DNA of 64,000 bases from Lentinula raphanica (lineage: Eukaryota > Basidiomycota > Agaricomycetes > Agaricales > Omphalotaceae): contig JANVFP010000003.1 of assembly GCA_027919835.1 (NCBI GenBank), positions 496,001 through 560,000 on the forward strand, written 5' to 3'. The position numbers were made by a program, and so were the translations under genes. The notes beneath the pieces were generated by a model that was given only the letters and a program-made list of their open reading frames with translations, had not been told where the DNA came from and made no database searches. This document shows positions 34,688 through 45,942 of this stretch, one piece after another; position 1 is the stretch's first letter, and the number at the start of each line of letters is the position of its first letter.

Positions 34688-35952
34688 ATGCTCCTCCCAC
34701 TTTTCGACTCGCGTCTGTTGTCTTACCGTCTTCCCCGATCTCTGTTACTCGCTGCATGCTTGCTCAATACTTTTGTGGCTGCTCCTCCCTCGAAGCGAGA
34801 GCTTGCTCCTCGTGATGTTCGTGAACCCGTCAAATACGGTGAGAGGTTTCAATGATGTCCCTCAACCAGAAACTGAAGCCATTGTTTGATACATAGATCT
34901 CCAACTCATGAAGTGGAAAGCCACTGGTCATGACGGTGCCGAGGTCGAGACAACATGCCTATATTTCGGGAATTGGAACAAACTTTGTTCCCCGTATACG
35001 TTATCAGCGGACATTCGATTGAAGCCGAATATCTTCCCCGTTTCCTTCCTTCCAGATACATCATGGAATCAGATAGGAGGATCCCGAATTTCACTTGGTG
35101 AAGCGCAATTTGCTTCCGAGTCATACAGGGATCATATCCTCCAAGTCAACCGTCTGCCACCCTATACAGGTATCCCCTTGGAAGATATTCATAACTTCAT
35201 GATTTATCTATCGACGTCGTTCTCTGCTACTGAGAGCAAATTCGTAGTCACTGCAGATACGATGGAAAAGTGGAAACAAACATTGATAGAGGAGTCATCA
35301 ATAAGTGAGTGTGATAGTTTGAGTTCTCTTCGTAGATCGTACTAAAATGAATTTAGAGTTCGAACTCAAGGAATACGTGTACGAATCCAGTTATCGTAAG
35401 TCAGGAGACATCATATTCTATGTTGGCACCAATTTTTTCGATTTCCGCGTTGAAAAGTCAGCAAGTACAGTTACGCCATCGCCACTCGTCGAAGCCCGCC
35501 GAACGTTTCCTGGACATCTTTGCTTCAGAAACGACACTGTCATGAAGGACGTACTATCACAGATAGACAAAATTTCGAGGTCAAAGAGCGACCTGCCATT
35601 GCCAAATTGGTTCATTGAACTGGTATCACAGAAAGGATATCAGTTCGACATGAATAACCTGCCGAATTGGATCCTTCCTTGGCTTCGCTTCGACGGAGTC
35701 ATGGAAAGTTTGCGCACAACAAATTCTGGTTGGATTTTTGACACGGACACGGTCAAAGTATTATCATCAAACACTCTGGAGTCGTGGAAGAGCATGCGGA
35801 TAATCAGACTTAGTGCATTGATAAGGCAGAAAAAAACCAGCTCGAAACCTCCCAGGCCCTCTCATAAAGTTATGAAACCAGCAACAAAGACAAGCCGGGG
35901 CGGGGGAAGAAGTGGTGGCAGCAGTGGGCGTGCTCCCAAGACTATACAGTGA
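34688..35952 (+). CDS. Array gene C: secreted protein of unknown family
   Basis: Three exons (34688-34838, 34897-35304, 35357-35952). The signal peptide is LPRSLLLAACLLNTFVAAPP, followed by a short dibasic stretch (SKRELAPRDVREP) absent from gene B that resembles a Kex2-type propeptide site (KR). Exon 2 has TTCLYFGNWNKL and FMIYLSTSFSA; exon 3 has DIIFYVGTNFFDFRV, LCFRNDTVMKDVL, DLPLPNWFIEL, WILPWLRFDGV and NSGWIFDTDTVKVL, then a basic tail with SRGGGRSGGSSGR. It is intact and more diverged from A and B than they are from each other. Unknown function. Confidence 0.75.
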
Positions 35953-36830
35953 TGATAGGGCTGTGTGCTGGTGATAGCTGTTCTTTGTGTCAAATGTACG
36001 CCCAATACTTGTCTATCCTTGAAGGCAACGACTCACTGGCATTCATCATAGTATGTATCGATTATCAATCCTCTAGTACATTGAAACCCTAGAGCACCTA
36101 GTATCACCTATGTAGTCTGACTGCATTTGGATTATTCATCATGGACTACTATCGTGTCCGTTCAAGTTCGATTGTTCCTTGAAGTAAGAGTATTGCGTAC
36201 GACAAGCTTCGCCTGTGGAAATCAAATGGATTTGTTGATTCGTCCATGTCGCAATGTTCAATGTCACAATGAAGATCGTATACAACTTACAAGACGATCA
36301 TCGTGGCCACTTCAAGCTATCTCTTGATGTGTCGAGGAAAAGACACACAGCTACGACATCAAGGTCCAGGATACTACTAGACGTGAAATGGTTTGACGGT
36401 GGTATGAAGTTCACGACATAAACTAGAACGAGGGAAGCTGCGCCTGGTGGTATTGAGATTGTCATCCCAGTACTATTCTCGTCGAGACGGCCGAGAGGTT
36501 GAGGTGACAAGTAAGCGCTGATTGCGATTTTGGAAAAGAGGAACGGAGACCATATAACAAGACCTGATAAAGGTTGAAAGGTGCAAAAGCAAGACTCGAG
36601 GTTATGGTTGTAGAGTAAGGCCAGACAACACAGGACAGGACTACATGTCGTCTCCGCTGTTGATCTGGGGGGAGACGAACATGAGCAACCATAGGTCATA
36701 CTGATTAAATACTGCTTTCAAACAGACTCAACAAGTTTTGATAAGAATGAATTCAGTCTGCCATTCTACAAAGATTCTCGAAATTACCGGGCAAATCTCC
36801 AAATGTACTCCTATGAAATGTAAGATGATA
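35953..36830. other. End of the tandem array, no supported gene
   Basis: Contains the 3' UTR of gene C. A 133-codon minus-strand frame (36298-36699) is Cys/Ser-rich but shows no splice or domain support. Confidence 0.4.
35996..36051 (+). other. Conserved intron-like block in the 3' UTR, gene C
   Basis: A 56-nt counterpart of the blocks after genes A and B: GTACGCCCAATACTTG at the start, CTCACTGGCA, and ATCATAG at the end. It begins 44 nt after the stop codon. Confidence 0.45.
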
Positions 36831-37563
36831 TTATCCAGTCGAAGTCAACCGAGTGGGCGAATATAAGTTGTCTCTGGGCTTTTCATCGCCATCGGACCAG
36901 GTAAGTATGTCTGGTAAACGAAGTTTCCTGATGGTGCTCAAGACCCAACCAGATGCTTCGCACTGTGGATATAACTAAGCAAAAAGGCACTGTTACCTGA
37001 GCACAAAGACGAAGACGTACTGAAGAGCACCAATAGATATCGTTCCCACCAGGGCAGAAACGCGTATTAGCTTTTCCAGCAGCCTCCCAAGACAAACAAT
37101 AATAACATTGTCGCAATAACCCATCTTCAGATGTGATGACCTCCACTTCGTAGCAAGCAATCTGCTTCCCTTCGTCGTGAGGATCGTTCGACGGCTCGGA
37201 TCGTATCCTGCCAGTCAATCTTGCCACCGGGTAGTCCGAGTCGAGTAACAAATGTATAGGGGAGACTGCGGAATGTTTCGTAGTAATATCTGAGGGATTG
37301 TAACGCTGCGACCGACACGAGGGGTTCAGCCAGAAATGATTACGAGCGTGTTCGCTTGACGTAGAGTAGTCTGGAGAATTTAGAGCACAGACGATGCGCT
37401 GACTGTCTGGGTCTGGAAGTCCATAGGTTCGAGGGAAAGTCAGAAACCATTGCCGTTTGAAACGGCTCAAAGAGAGTGGAATAGAGGTGAAATGGCGAGA
37501 GCAAAGTTGGATTATCTCTGCCTGAGGAGACGAAGGCGACGTGGGGGTGGTTGGTTGGGACAT
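36831..37563 (-). CDS. Hypothetical protein, two exons
   Basis: Exon 1 (37563-36997) and exon 2 (36962-36831) join in frame through a 34-bp intron (GTAACA to CCACAG), giving about 232 residues. The N-terminus is Thr/Ser/Pro-rich. The middle contains LSRFKRQWFLTFPRTYGLPD and ARLTGRIRSEPSNDPHDEG. A Cys-rich C-terminal half follows (CYYCLSW, RFCPGGNDIYWCSS, CEASGWVL). The short intron and the in-frame join support a real gene, but I do not recognise the family. The 3' end of the gene resembles the junction block repeated in the upstream tandem array, so the array unit seems to have carried a piece of this gene's last exon. Confidence 0.5.
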
Positions 37564-38219
37564 TCTAGCACATTGAGTTAGAGAAGGTTAGAGAATGGTG
37601 AAAGGGAAAACGAAGGAAGGAATTTATGTAGATCTCCTGAGAATCGCAGCTAAAATTGGAGCCCAACATGACAGTCACATAATTTGATCGGCTGCTTTAC
37701 CCTTACAACCTTACAAAGAGGAAGCGGCCTCCCTTGGCGAATTGCGACAAGACGGTGTATGAAGATTGAATAGACGAAAAGCTTGGATGAAAGCTAAACA
37801 TCCTGCAAGCCAGCGAGACCTAAACAGGGAGAAGACCATAGCATGAAGGGGAAAAATCTGTTGATTGAAGGCGGGAGAGCGGGATGGAGGTCTTAGAGAG
37901 GTTTCGGAGGTCGGGAACAAACAAGGACAAACGCGGAATTGATGCTTGTATTACGTAATGATTTTCCACGGAATGAAATTGACGGAAATTTTGAATTGCT
38001 GGTTAGCTACCAACAATCGACTCTTGATCTCTCTTGATGGACTGGATGATTGTAAGACGATGATTTGTCGATGGATGCATCCATCTTCATCTTGCATATG
38101 GCTTCCCGAACTCCACATAATCGCCGCTAGAGCTAGAGTTTAACAAGCCAATCGATGACGTGGATTTAACCTCTTTTCTCCCTTTGCCAAAGGCAAGTAA
38201 CTCCCAATCTACTTCAGCA
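37564..38219. other. Divergent intergenic region
   Basis: About 0.66 kb between divergent genes, presumably holding both promoters. No other gene seen. Confidence 0.45.
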
Positions 38220-39509
38220 ATGAGCACAGTCCTCGCTCGCAACAACCTATGCATCGATGACTTGCCTCTCGAAATCCTTCTTGACATCTTCCATCGATTT
38301 GCTCAGATTTCGAACTCAGACTTCAAGGAATTACTATCTACCCAGCACCCGAGGGGACCTCAAGCCCCCGAAATACTGAGCCAGGTGTGCTATCTATGGC
38401 GCCAGCTTGCTCATACCTCTCCCACCCTCTGGACGCAGCTTGTGCTGAAAGTGAACGCTGGCAAGGATTGTCTCGGTCGGCGGCAATTCCTTAAACAGTG
38501 GTTTTCACGCTCTCGTGCTGTCGACCTCGTTCTCACTCTAGATCCCCTACGAGTAGGATTTCAACTTCAGGATATGCTGAGCTTGGTCTGTGCCCACTCG
38601 AGTATATGGCGAAGACTCCGCATCTCGCTTCCTTGGGTTGGGATCATGAGTTTCTTCCTTGTTGGTACCCTGCATTCGCCGCAGCTGGAGGAGTTGGTCA
38701 TCGAGTGTGCTCATTCAAACTCTCCCGCGGCTGCCTGGCTATACCCAGGACACTTGATAGTCAAGCAGGGAAGTCGAAAAACCACGATCGCGTACTGTGC
38801 ACGGCTGAGAAAAGTCTCTGTCGCGCTTTTACCTTCCTTCCCGCTTGACTCCCTTCGCGAACTATTGCCTTGGTCGAAGTTGACCGAGGTAATTATCCAG
38901 AAGCCAGGAGCTCATCCAGATCTGATCCAGCATATTTTCACGCAATGTAAATCACTTGTCCGGCTCAAAATTTGGACAGCCTATTGGCGGCATCTCAACT
39001 TTTCGATGGAACCTTCAGATGAGCTTCGATTAGAACATATCGAATCGTTCGAAGTAACGGCAGACTTGCGTGCTCTTGTCCATCTACTTCGCTCGGTCCA
39101 GCTACCGGCTCTGAAATTCCTTACCCTTTCCGGCATCGCCGACTACAACGACGAGCAATATCCCGTTCAACCCACTCTCGCGACCGCATTCGTAGAATTC
39201 GAAGAGCATTCTCAGTTCAATCTGCTCGAATTGGGAGTATACGGCCTCCTGGATTTCTACAGCACCAGTGGTCTTCAACTGAAAGACCTTCTCCAGATCC
39301 TTGCGCGCAATTCTGGTCTGACGAGCCTAGCTTTGGAATGTCAAAGGAGAGAGGATGGGGAGAGTTTGCTGGATTGTGTGTCGACTGGATACCTAGTAGA
39401 TGAAGGAGATGGTCAATTGCAAGTGAAACTACCAAAACTGATGACCATAAGTGTCAGTGATGGCGAAAGGAAGACGACGTCCTCTGAACGCCGTTCCTCA
39501 ACGTCTTGA
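38220..39509 (+). CDS. F-box protein
   Basis: A single-exon gene of 429 residues. The N-terminal F-box reads IDDLPLEILLDIFHRF, then LSQVCYLWRQLAHTSPTLW, a textbook agaricomycete pattern with the conserved W and P. The rest has Leu-rich strands such as LEELVIECAH, LRKVSVALLP, LVRLKIWTAYW, ALKFLTLSGIADY and LTSLALECQ. Such proteins link substrates to SKP1-cullin ubiquitin ligases. The ATG at 38220 was preferred over an in-frame ATG at 38160 because the F-box normally begins within about 15 residues of the start. The C-terminus (GERKTTSSERRSSTS) may be changed by an unrecognised intron near 39460. Confidence 0.85.
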   Translation: MSTVLARNNLCIDDLPLEILLDIFHRFAQISNSDFKELLSTQHPRGPQAPEILSQVCYLWRQLAHTSPTLWTQLVLKVNAGKDCLGRRQFLKQWFSRSRAVDLVLTLDPLRVGFQLQDMLSLVCAHSSIWRRLRISLPWVGIMSFFLVGTLHSPQLEELVIECAHSNSPAAAWLYPGHLIVKQGSRKTTIAYCARLRKVSVALLPSFPLDSLRELLPWSKLTEVIIQKPGAHPDLIQHIFTQCKSLVRLKIWTAYWRHLNFSMEPSDELRLEHIESFEVTADLRALVHLLRSVQLPALKFLTLSGIADYNDEQYPVQPTLATAFVEFEEHSQFNLLELGVYGLLDFYSTSGLQLKDLLQILARNSGLTSLALECQRREDGESLLDCVSTGYLVDEGDGQLQVKLPKLMTISVSDGERKTTSSERRSSTS

Positions 39510-39838
39510 GCATCCTGTTTGTTTGTCATACTATAGAGTCACGAAAAATTTTCGTACATTCTCCGAAGAATCTGTCTCATCATACAGAAACATATTTCTT
39601 AGAATTACTGTACCAAGCTATACCATGATTCTGATTGATTGTCTGGTAGCAGAGGATTGTGTGTTCTTTTGGACAGTCATTGGCACACTACAAGCATACA
39701 TAGTACACATTTGATAAGTTATAGGTTGTCCCGCCTGATCAATCCGCTCAAAGTTATAACTTAGATGTTAATGATATTACAAGCAAATGCCGTTTCTCTT
39801 CCTCACATATACATCTTTAACCATCCCTCCCCTTCAAC
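39510..39838. other. Convergent 3' region
   Basis: 329 bp between converging genes. AT-rich, no gene seen. Confidence 0.45.
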
Positions 39839-41976
39839 TCACCGTCCAGCTCGAGTAGTGGCTCCCGCAGCCTTCAACACCAACGGCCTAATCCAAAGCT
39901 TCACCAGACCATTCTTTGTCGATGTTAACAAATGTTTCGGTAAAAATGCTATAGCAGTCGGAAGAGGATCTGATACAGGCGTCGACGATGATGTTGATGA
40001 AGAAGACGACGTTGTGTTGGAAGCACCCGCTGCGGTCGTATTTGTCGAAGTCGCCAAGGACGAAGGCAAGCTCGACTGCAGGTTCTTCACCAACACAGGT
40101 TGCACAACGGCAATCTCATTACGGGAGGGTGCTGGGTGATATTTCGTCGAGGGTGCGAGTCCGTGTTCGCCGATTTCGTGAGCGTCGTTCGTTATCGTAT
40201 GGTCATGATCGAAGACATTCTGGGCAGTAGGTGTTGACGACGGTGGGAGATAGAGCGCGGAGGAGCTCATCGGACCAGCGCTGATTCGACTGCGAAATGC
40301 TAGGGAGGTGGTGGAGTAGGTTCCCATGAGGGACTGTCGATGTCCGTGTGCGAGAGAGTTTTTGGGTCGGTGGAGGGCACCTGAGGAGAAGTCCCACTAC
40401 AGAGAAAGGATGAGTATAAAGCCTGAATCTGGTAGAAGGATCAAGACGAACCAGGATTAGTTTATTATCTTCACCGACGCTACCAAATCGATACGTCCTT
40501 CCATCGCAACGTGCTTCATCGAAGGCGACACAGGAGACAAACGATGAGTGACCTTGACAGCGGGCGACGACGCGTTGTTCCCAGGGAGAGAATATCGTTA
40601 AGAGGTCATCTTGACCTCCGGTTAGAATGAAACGTCCGTCTGGGGACCAGGCGATACAGGTAAATGCGCCAAAGTATGACGAGTAGCAGTCTATCAGCCT
40701 CACGAGGAACGTCAAAACCAATCAAATCCTGCGACTAAATAGAGGGGGAAGAAAACTCAAACTCACTGTTCAGCCAACGCATCAATCACTCTCAAACACC
40801 CATCTTCTGAGATGGCCCCTACATATTTGACATCCGGAGAAAACACGAAATCCACGACTGCTTTCCCTTTGGGAGCAACTCTCCAATGACTAACCGGGTT
40901 CTTGATAGACTTATCAGACTTGTCCGAAACGTCTGAATCGCCATTGTGAGCTGCAGGGTGCCAAGGGGGCATTGTGACGAATATGCTATCCGTAGGATCC
41001 CATTCGTCGCCTCCTATTCCACCGGTGCCTATGGGCTCTTGGGCCACGAAGGTACCGTCTTCACGGTCCCTGTCGTAGACTACGATCGTCCCGTCTGCGT
41101 AGGACACAAGGAATAGAGATGCAGAAGCTGGAACCCAACGGACGGCGGTACAAGCGGAGGAAGTGACGAAGCCGCCTTTGTTCAGTCTGTGGTAGCGAGA
41201 TGATATAGGATCGAGCCAGACAAGATCACCAGTATGGAAGCCGATGATGATATCGAGGTGTTCAGGAGATGCGGTGAATTGGTTTATGGAGTGACAGGTT
41301 GGGTATGCAGCGAACGTGGTTCTGGAAAGAGGTTCCTTGAGCCGGTTGTCAGAGCGAAGATGAGATGGAATGGATGGAATATACATACTCTGGATTTAGC
41401 ACCGGCTTCAACCCATAACACAGTCTTGACTTGGTTGTAGAAGAAGAAGGTGACATCCCCGTCTCGATCTTTCAAACTCCTCGGAAAGCCTTCAGCATGT
41501 TGAGTCCGGGTGATGAACGTCGAGTTTGTCGTTTTCATGTTGCTTTTTGGTTTAGACCATTTAACAGGCGTTGTAGGTTTCCTGTTCTTTCCAGCAGGGG
41601 CTGGATGGAGTTGAGCATGATGTGAGAAGATCGTGGTCGTTGGCGTATGGTGTAACGTAGGACTAGCCGGAGTGACGTGGTCGTCTGGTTGTTCATCTGG
41701 AGGGGTATCGTTGCTCGAGAGACTATGTCCATCTTCCTTGTCTTTCTCCTTAGCTTTCTCCTTCCTCGAGTGGTTGTTTCCACCGAGCAACTGAGCAAAG
41801 CTCTGGCTTCCTCTATCCTTGTCCTTTGCTGGATATCTGACGGTGATCACACTAACCCGTGTAGGGAAGCTCAAAGGTGAGGTAGCGGCAGCGTGAGTTT
41901 GTAGAACGGATGGCTTGTGTTCCTCGATGACTGTGTATACGCCTTCTGGTGCGACAAACGTAGCCTCAGTTTCCAT
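39839..41976 (-). CDS. creC: WD40 protein, creC/WDR20-like
   Basis: Several exons from the ATG at 41976. The N-terminus starts FVAPEGVYTVIEEHKPS, as in creC/WDR20, and a long charged, Pro/Ser-rich linker follows. WD40 repeats then read TVLWVEAGAKSRV, LDIIIGFHTGDLVWLDP, TAVRWVPASASLFLVSYADG, VVDFVFSPDVKYVGAISEDG, CLRVIDALAEQ, FTCIAWSPDGRFILTGGQDD, and VSCVAFDEARCDGRTYRFG with GEDNKLIL. The last exon includes LVKLWIRP. In Aspergillus CreC stabilises the deubiquitinase CreB and acts in carbon catabolite repression; in animals WDR20 activates USP12/46. The same role is likely here. It lies next to an F-box gene, though a functional link is only a guess. Confidence 0.85.
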
Positions 41977-43640
41977 CGGGGGTATCAGAAGTTGTGAATA
42001 TCAGGTCCAGTGTTGAGCTGAACGTTATGTGGTATAATAAGCGCCCACGAGTGCTCTATCAATAAGATCACGTGACAGTATGTTTTCGAAGCGACTCTCT
42101 ACACGGCCACGGCTGAGAAAGGATTCAGCCCAAGCGCCTGTATAGTTTGATCACAAAAAAACAGGATCTGTAAATACTCCTTCCCTTATCCAAATACAAA
42201 CTAAATCCTTGCATTTAGGGTAAACCTGTACTGTTGAACCAGTTTCAAATGATTTACGCCTAATTCTGAGTATAATCCAAACACAACAGCAGAATCAATC
42301 CAAAATCCCTTCGATCATGCTCTCAAACCAAATTTGATGGCTGTGTTTTCAACGTTGCCACTCATGTTGAAATTTTAAATTTTTGCATCCCTTCTTGTCG
42401 CTACTTTGTTGTCACAAAATCTCTGCAAGTCAAGCCTCACAAATTCAAGAAGCAAGAAAAACATATCATCAACTTGGAAAGAACAAAGCTATGTACCCTC
42501 AAGATTCTCAAGTCAAGAAGTGGTTTGGTCCCGGCCAGGAAGAACCCTTGCACGCTCTTCTGTTAGCGAACATTTCAACTTGAAGCTCAAATGCAAGATT
42601 CAAGATTCAAGCTCAAGTCTCAAGTTTTTAAAAGAACAGCTCAAGAATATCGGAGTCAACGATCAAGCATTCTTCACGGCCTTTGGTGGCCAGATTACAT
42701 TCGAGCAGGGTTCAAGAAATGATATCGCTATGCAGCGCTATGCCCGTGAAAGAAATCGGCACCGCCTACTAGCAGTTTGTTCAAGGTTGGAACCTCACTG
42801 TGATTATCATGATGATCTCGAGTGTGTCCTTAGTATCTTGTTCCTCGTCAGCAATTAACTATTTGTTTGTCACAGTCTATCCATCAACGAGTATTCTATC
42901 CCAGACCCACAACTACCTGCTCTTTCCTGAATATTGTCAACCTCCTCAGTTCTCATTTCAACAACATCTTCGATACCCACCATATGCACAAACGGGCTAC
43001 AAGTCGCAGTGCCACTTCCAATAGGTCTCAACGTTCAACCATCCATATGATGTCCCTTCAAGTTTGTCCAGCCAACCAACGACAACCACTTATCCCTCGA
43101 TTGAATGTACTATCTTCTATGTATAGTTTAACGTGTTAATATATCCGAGTCTTTGATTCATTGTTCATTTATCTGTGGTTATTGACTGAGAGTGCGCGTA
43201 CATAATCGGAAGGCAACGGGAAGCTCAAGGAGGAAAGCGGAAGGTCGGTTTCCAAAGCTGAAATGGATTGCGAATTTAGTTGCAACCCATATTTTGTCAA
43301 ACTCAACCCAAAAAAAGTGGAATAGGGTGAATCCGGTCCCATCCCTTATCGAAAATCAACCGGACTCAAATTGCGTTGGAACCGTCGCACATCAATCTGG
43401 TTTGAATCCGCTTTGTAGTCGTCACTGTGTAAGCGCTCACGTATATTATTCTCTTTCTTTTGACCAAAAACCTTCCATCTCCCCGAATTTTATGAGCTCT
43501 GTACACGCCCTTACATGCCTCTGTAAACGCTAACAATATATCTTGGCCCCTGGCAGTGCACACAGGCTGTTTGTCCATCATACAACGGAGGGTAACGGAG
43601 GTCTACAAATTGATGAACAACCTTGAACAGCAGACCAATT
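41977..43640. other. Intergenic, no supported gene
   Basis: About 1.7 kb. AT-rich sequence with several short plus-strand open frames (42383-42858, 42867-43139, 43192-43533) that lack signal peptides, motifs or consistent splice sites. A CAAG/CTCAAG-rich patch lies near 42590-42640. Confidence 0.35.
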
Positions 43641-43752
43641 ATGCATTATCACCATCATCATTCTTGCAAAAAAACCGCAGCTGACGTTGTTTCCACTCTA
43701 CTAGAGAGCTCGTTAGAAGCCACAAATTGTCAGGAATGGATTGGCTCAATCG
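43641..43752 (+). pseudogene. Fragment of a second metacaspase first exon
   Basis: Reads MHYHHHHS, then LESSLEAT, then CQEWIGS before a stop. It corresponds to [16 protein letters not shown] and RQEWISS at the start of the intact metacaspase at 45943. No caspase domain follows, so it is a truncated duplicate of the first exon. Confidence 0.65.
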
Positions 43753-44207
43753 GAGACTCATACTAAATCATCGTTCTTCATCTGTCTTTCACAGTACTTG
43801 CGAGAACAAGTTCCTCAATGCTCATATCAAGCTCGATATCTCACTATACTGATTGCTCGCTTGACGAAGGAGGACGAAGATCTAGCCAAACGGGGAAAAC
43901 TCTAGCTCTGTTGGCTCAAACTTCGCAAGGAAGTGCACCTCGTGTTACGATCCCAGTATCGCACCTTATCGCACTGCACAACACTGCCACTCTTCGACTA
44001 TCACGTAGAGACATACATAAGAATGGGGCGAGAAGACCGAGAAAAGCCCAACTGCCGGTCAGTCAAGCTCTCAAGCACTTTATCATTCTTCACTACACCT
44101 ACACATCGAAAGCCCGAACTCTTCTCAAAGTCCGTCTACCTGCTTGTTGCTACTACAGATTGAGCTCACACTTGACGCCAAAAGGGAACCGCACATCGCT
44201 CATCGAT
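43753..44207. other. Upstream region of the secreted unknown gene
   Basis: 455 bp that should contain the promoter of the gene starting at 44208. No TATA box stands out. Open frames here have no features. Confidence 0.4.
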
Positions 44208-45248
44208 ATGCACTTTCATCGTTGCATCATTTCCACCTTGGTCTATGTTTCGGTGGTGTTCTCAGCAGCTGTTCCCAGGACAGACCCAGTGAGTGTTGAA
44301 CGTTAAACCTCTGACAATTCATGCAACAACTCATGTGAGCTGGTTTGCAGCCTCTTGCTGATACTCCAGCAGCCAAATCTCTGAGCACACTCGCTTCGAT
44401 CGAGGGTCTCAGGACTGGAAGAGGATTATTTCCAAGAGACGAACCAGATCGATTCGCAGTACAAGTCACCCTATCGAATCCGCAAAAACCTAGGAGAGAT
44501 TGGAATCCTCGCTATCAGTATGAAGTGGAGATGATCATAAAACAGGTCATGCTGGACAGATACCAGTCGTCAGACATTTGGAAACAACGCGGCCGTCCAG
44601 TTACTCTGGATAGCATTGTTATCAAAGGATATCCCCCGCCTGAACTGGACCGAACCTTTGTGCCCATTGATTTCAAGTTCACCATCTTCGAACACAACGA
44701 GCCACTAAAGATGTTAACAATGCCTAGGAGGTTGATTACTGGCCAAGGTTGGGTGAAGGTCGAAAGATCAACGACCAACAGTTTTCGTGTGACAGAAGAA
44801 AACATACGAGGCCTCAAAGGCTGGATTGAAAAGAATTTTTCTCGGAAGACACCACTCTGCATTCAACTGCCGCTACCCTCGATTGCTAGTGTAACGTTCC
44901 ACGATCCGCTGGAAACCGATCTGCACTATTCGTCCGAATCGCAAGGCACAATCGACAACTTTGTCCTCGCGTTCTTCCAGAAGTTCAAGAAAGGGACGGA
45001 CAAAATCTCTTTTGCAGAGGTTGGTCTGCTGGGCCATATCTCGATCTCCGAATCGGAAAGGGGCGAATACTCCTTTGGCGTAGAGTTTCATCGCGAAGAT
45101 CTCAAGGGTAATGGAAAATCTCGAGGCGTTGTTACATCGAAAGGTGAAGTGAACTTGTGGGATGAGAAAGGAAAGCAAATTGTACGTGCTCTCTCTCGTT
45201 CACCTTAGTTCATCAGGTTTGAGATGTTTGCAGATTCCTGAGGCGTAG
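44208..45248 (+). CDS. Secreted protein of unknown family
   Basis: Three exons (44208-44288, 44351-45181, 45234-45248). Exon 1 encodes a signal peptide (MHFHRCIISTLVYVSVVFSA) with likely cleavage before AVPRTDP. Exon 2 encodes one long domain with LSNPQKPRRDWNPRYQ, DSIVIKGYPPPELDRTF, DFKFTIFEHNEPLKM, LITGQGWVKVERSTTNSF, LCIQLPLPSIASVTFHDP and EVGLLGHISISESERGEY; exon 3 adds IPEA. About 308 residues. Two-exon genes with a phase-matched signal exon and an unknown extracellular domain recur at 29.5-36 kb and 57.8-62.1 kb, so the window is rich in this style of gene, but sequence similarity between the families is not obvious. Function unknown. Confidence 0.65.
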
Positions 45249-45942
45249 GGATAGAGACAAGAACGGTTGCTGCTTGCTCGTTGCAACGACAGTTTGAGAG
45301 GCGAGAGGAGTGTATCTACGATCAGGTATCGTTTGGGAGAAGATTAGCATACCGTTCGTTTGTACAGTTCGTGCTCAAGAATGAGACTGCTCACTTCTTC
45401 CAATTCCGTATGGGTGAAATTACAAAGCCCCGTCTTATCTGCAGTCATGGTGCTCAGTATTCTTCTGCCACCCTTTTCGTGCTGCTCCCAACACAAACTT
45501 ATGGTATTTCTTGACCAGGTGCAGCACATAAGCGCTTAGCGCTCATGTGTGACAGTGTCCCCTTCCTCCATCTGATATCTGATACTTAGTGTCAGAAATC
45601 ATGATTGATCCTACCTATGGGATACTGAATGTTGGTAGCGGAAATTGTAGTGGCGATGTGGTTGAAGCCTGAGGTTGGTCAGTGGTCAGCCAGATTCCAT
45701 CGCTTGAAGTTGAAGCCAAGGACGCGTCGTATCTTATCTTATCAGAAGCCTTCAGCTCTCATCTCTTTCATCAACTACCACAAGCTACTACGGACCTCTT
45801 GCATTAATTCTCCCTGAACTCATATTAACACGCTCACCGTCAACGATGTGCCTTGGCAGTGCGATAAAGGGCAGTGCTCATTCGCTGATTTCCGTCGTCA
45901 GACGGATTTTTACCATCCCCGATTGACAACAACAAACCAATC
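45249..45942. other. Intergenic, no supported gene
   Basis: Holds the promoter of the metacaspase gene. A 77-codon plus-strand frame (45281-45514) overlaps a minus-strand frame. Neither shows motifs. Confidence 0.4.

Noticed and set aside
36298..36699. 133-codon Cys/Ser-rich minus-strand frame
   Set aside because: No signal peptide, no intron support, and the adjacent two-exon gene already ends cleanly at 36831.
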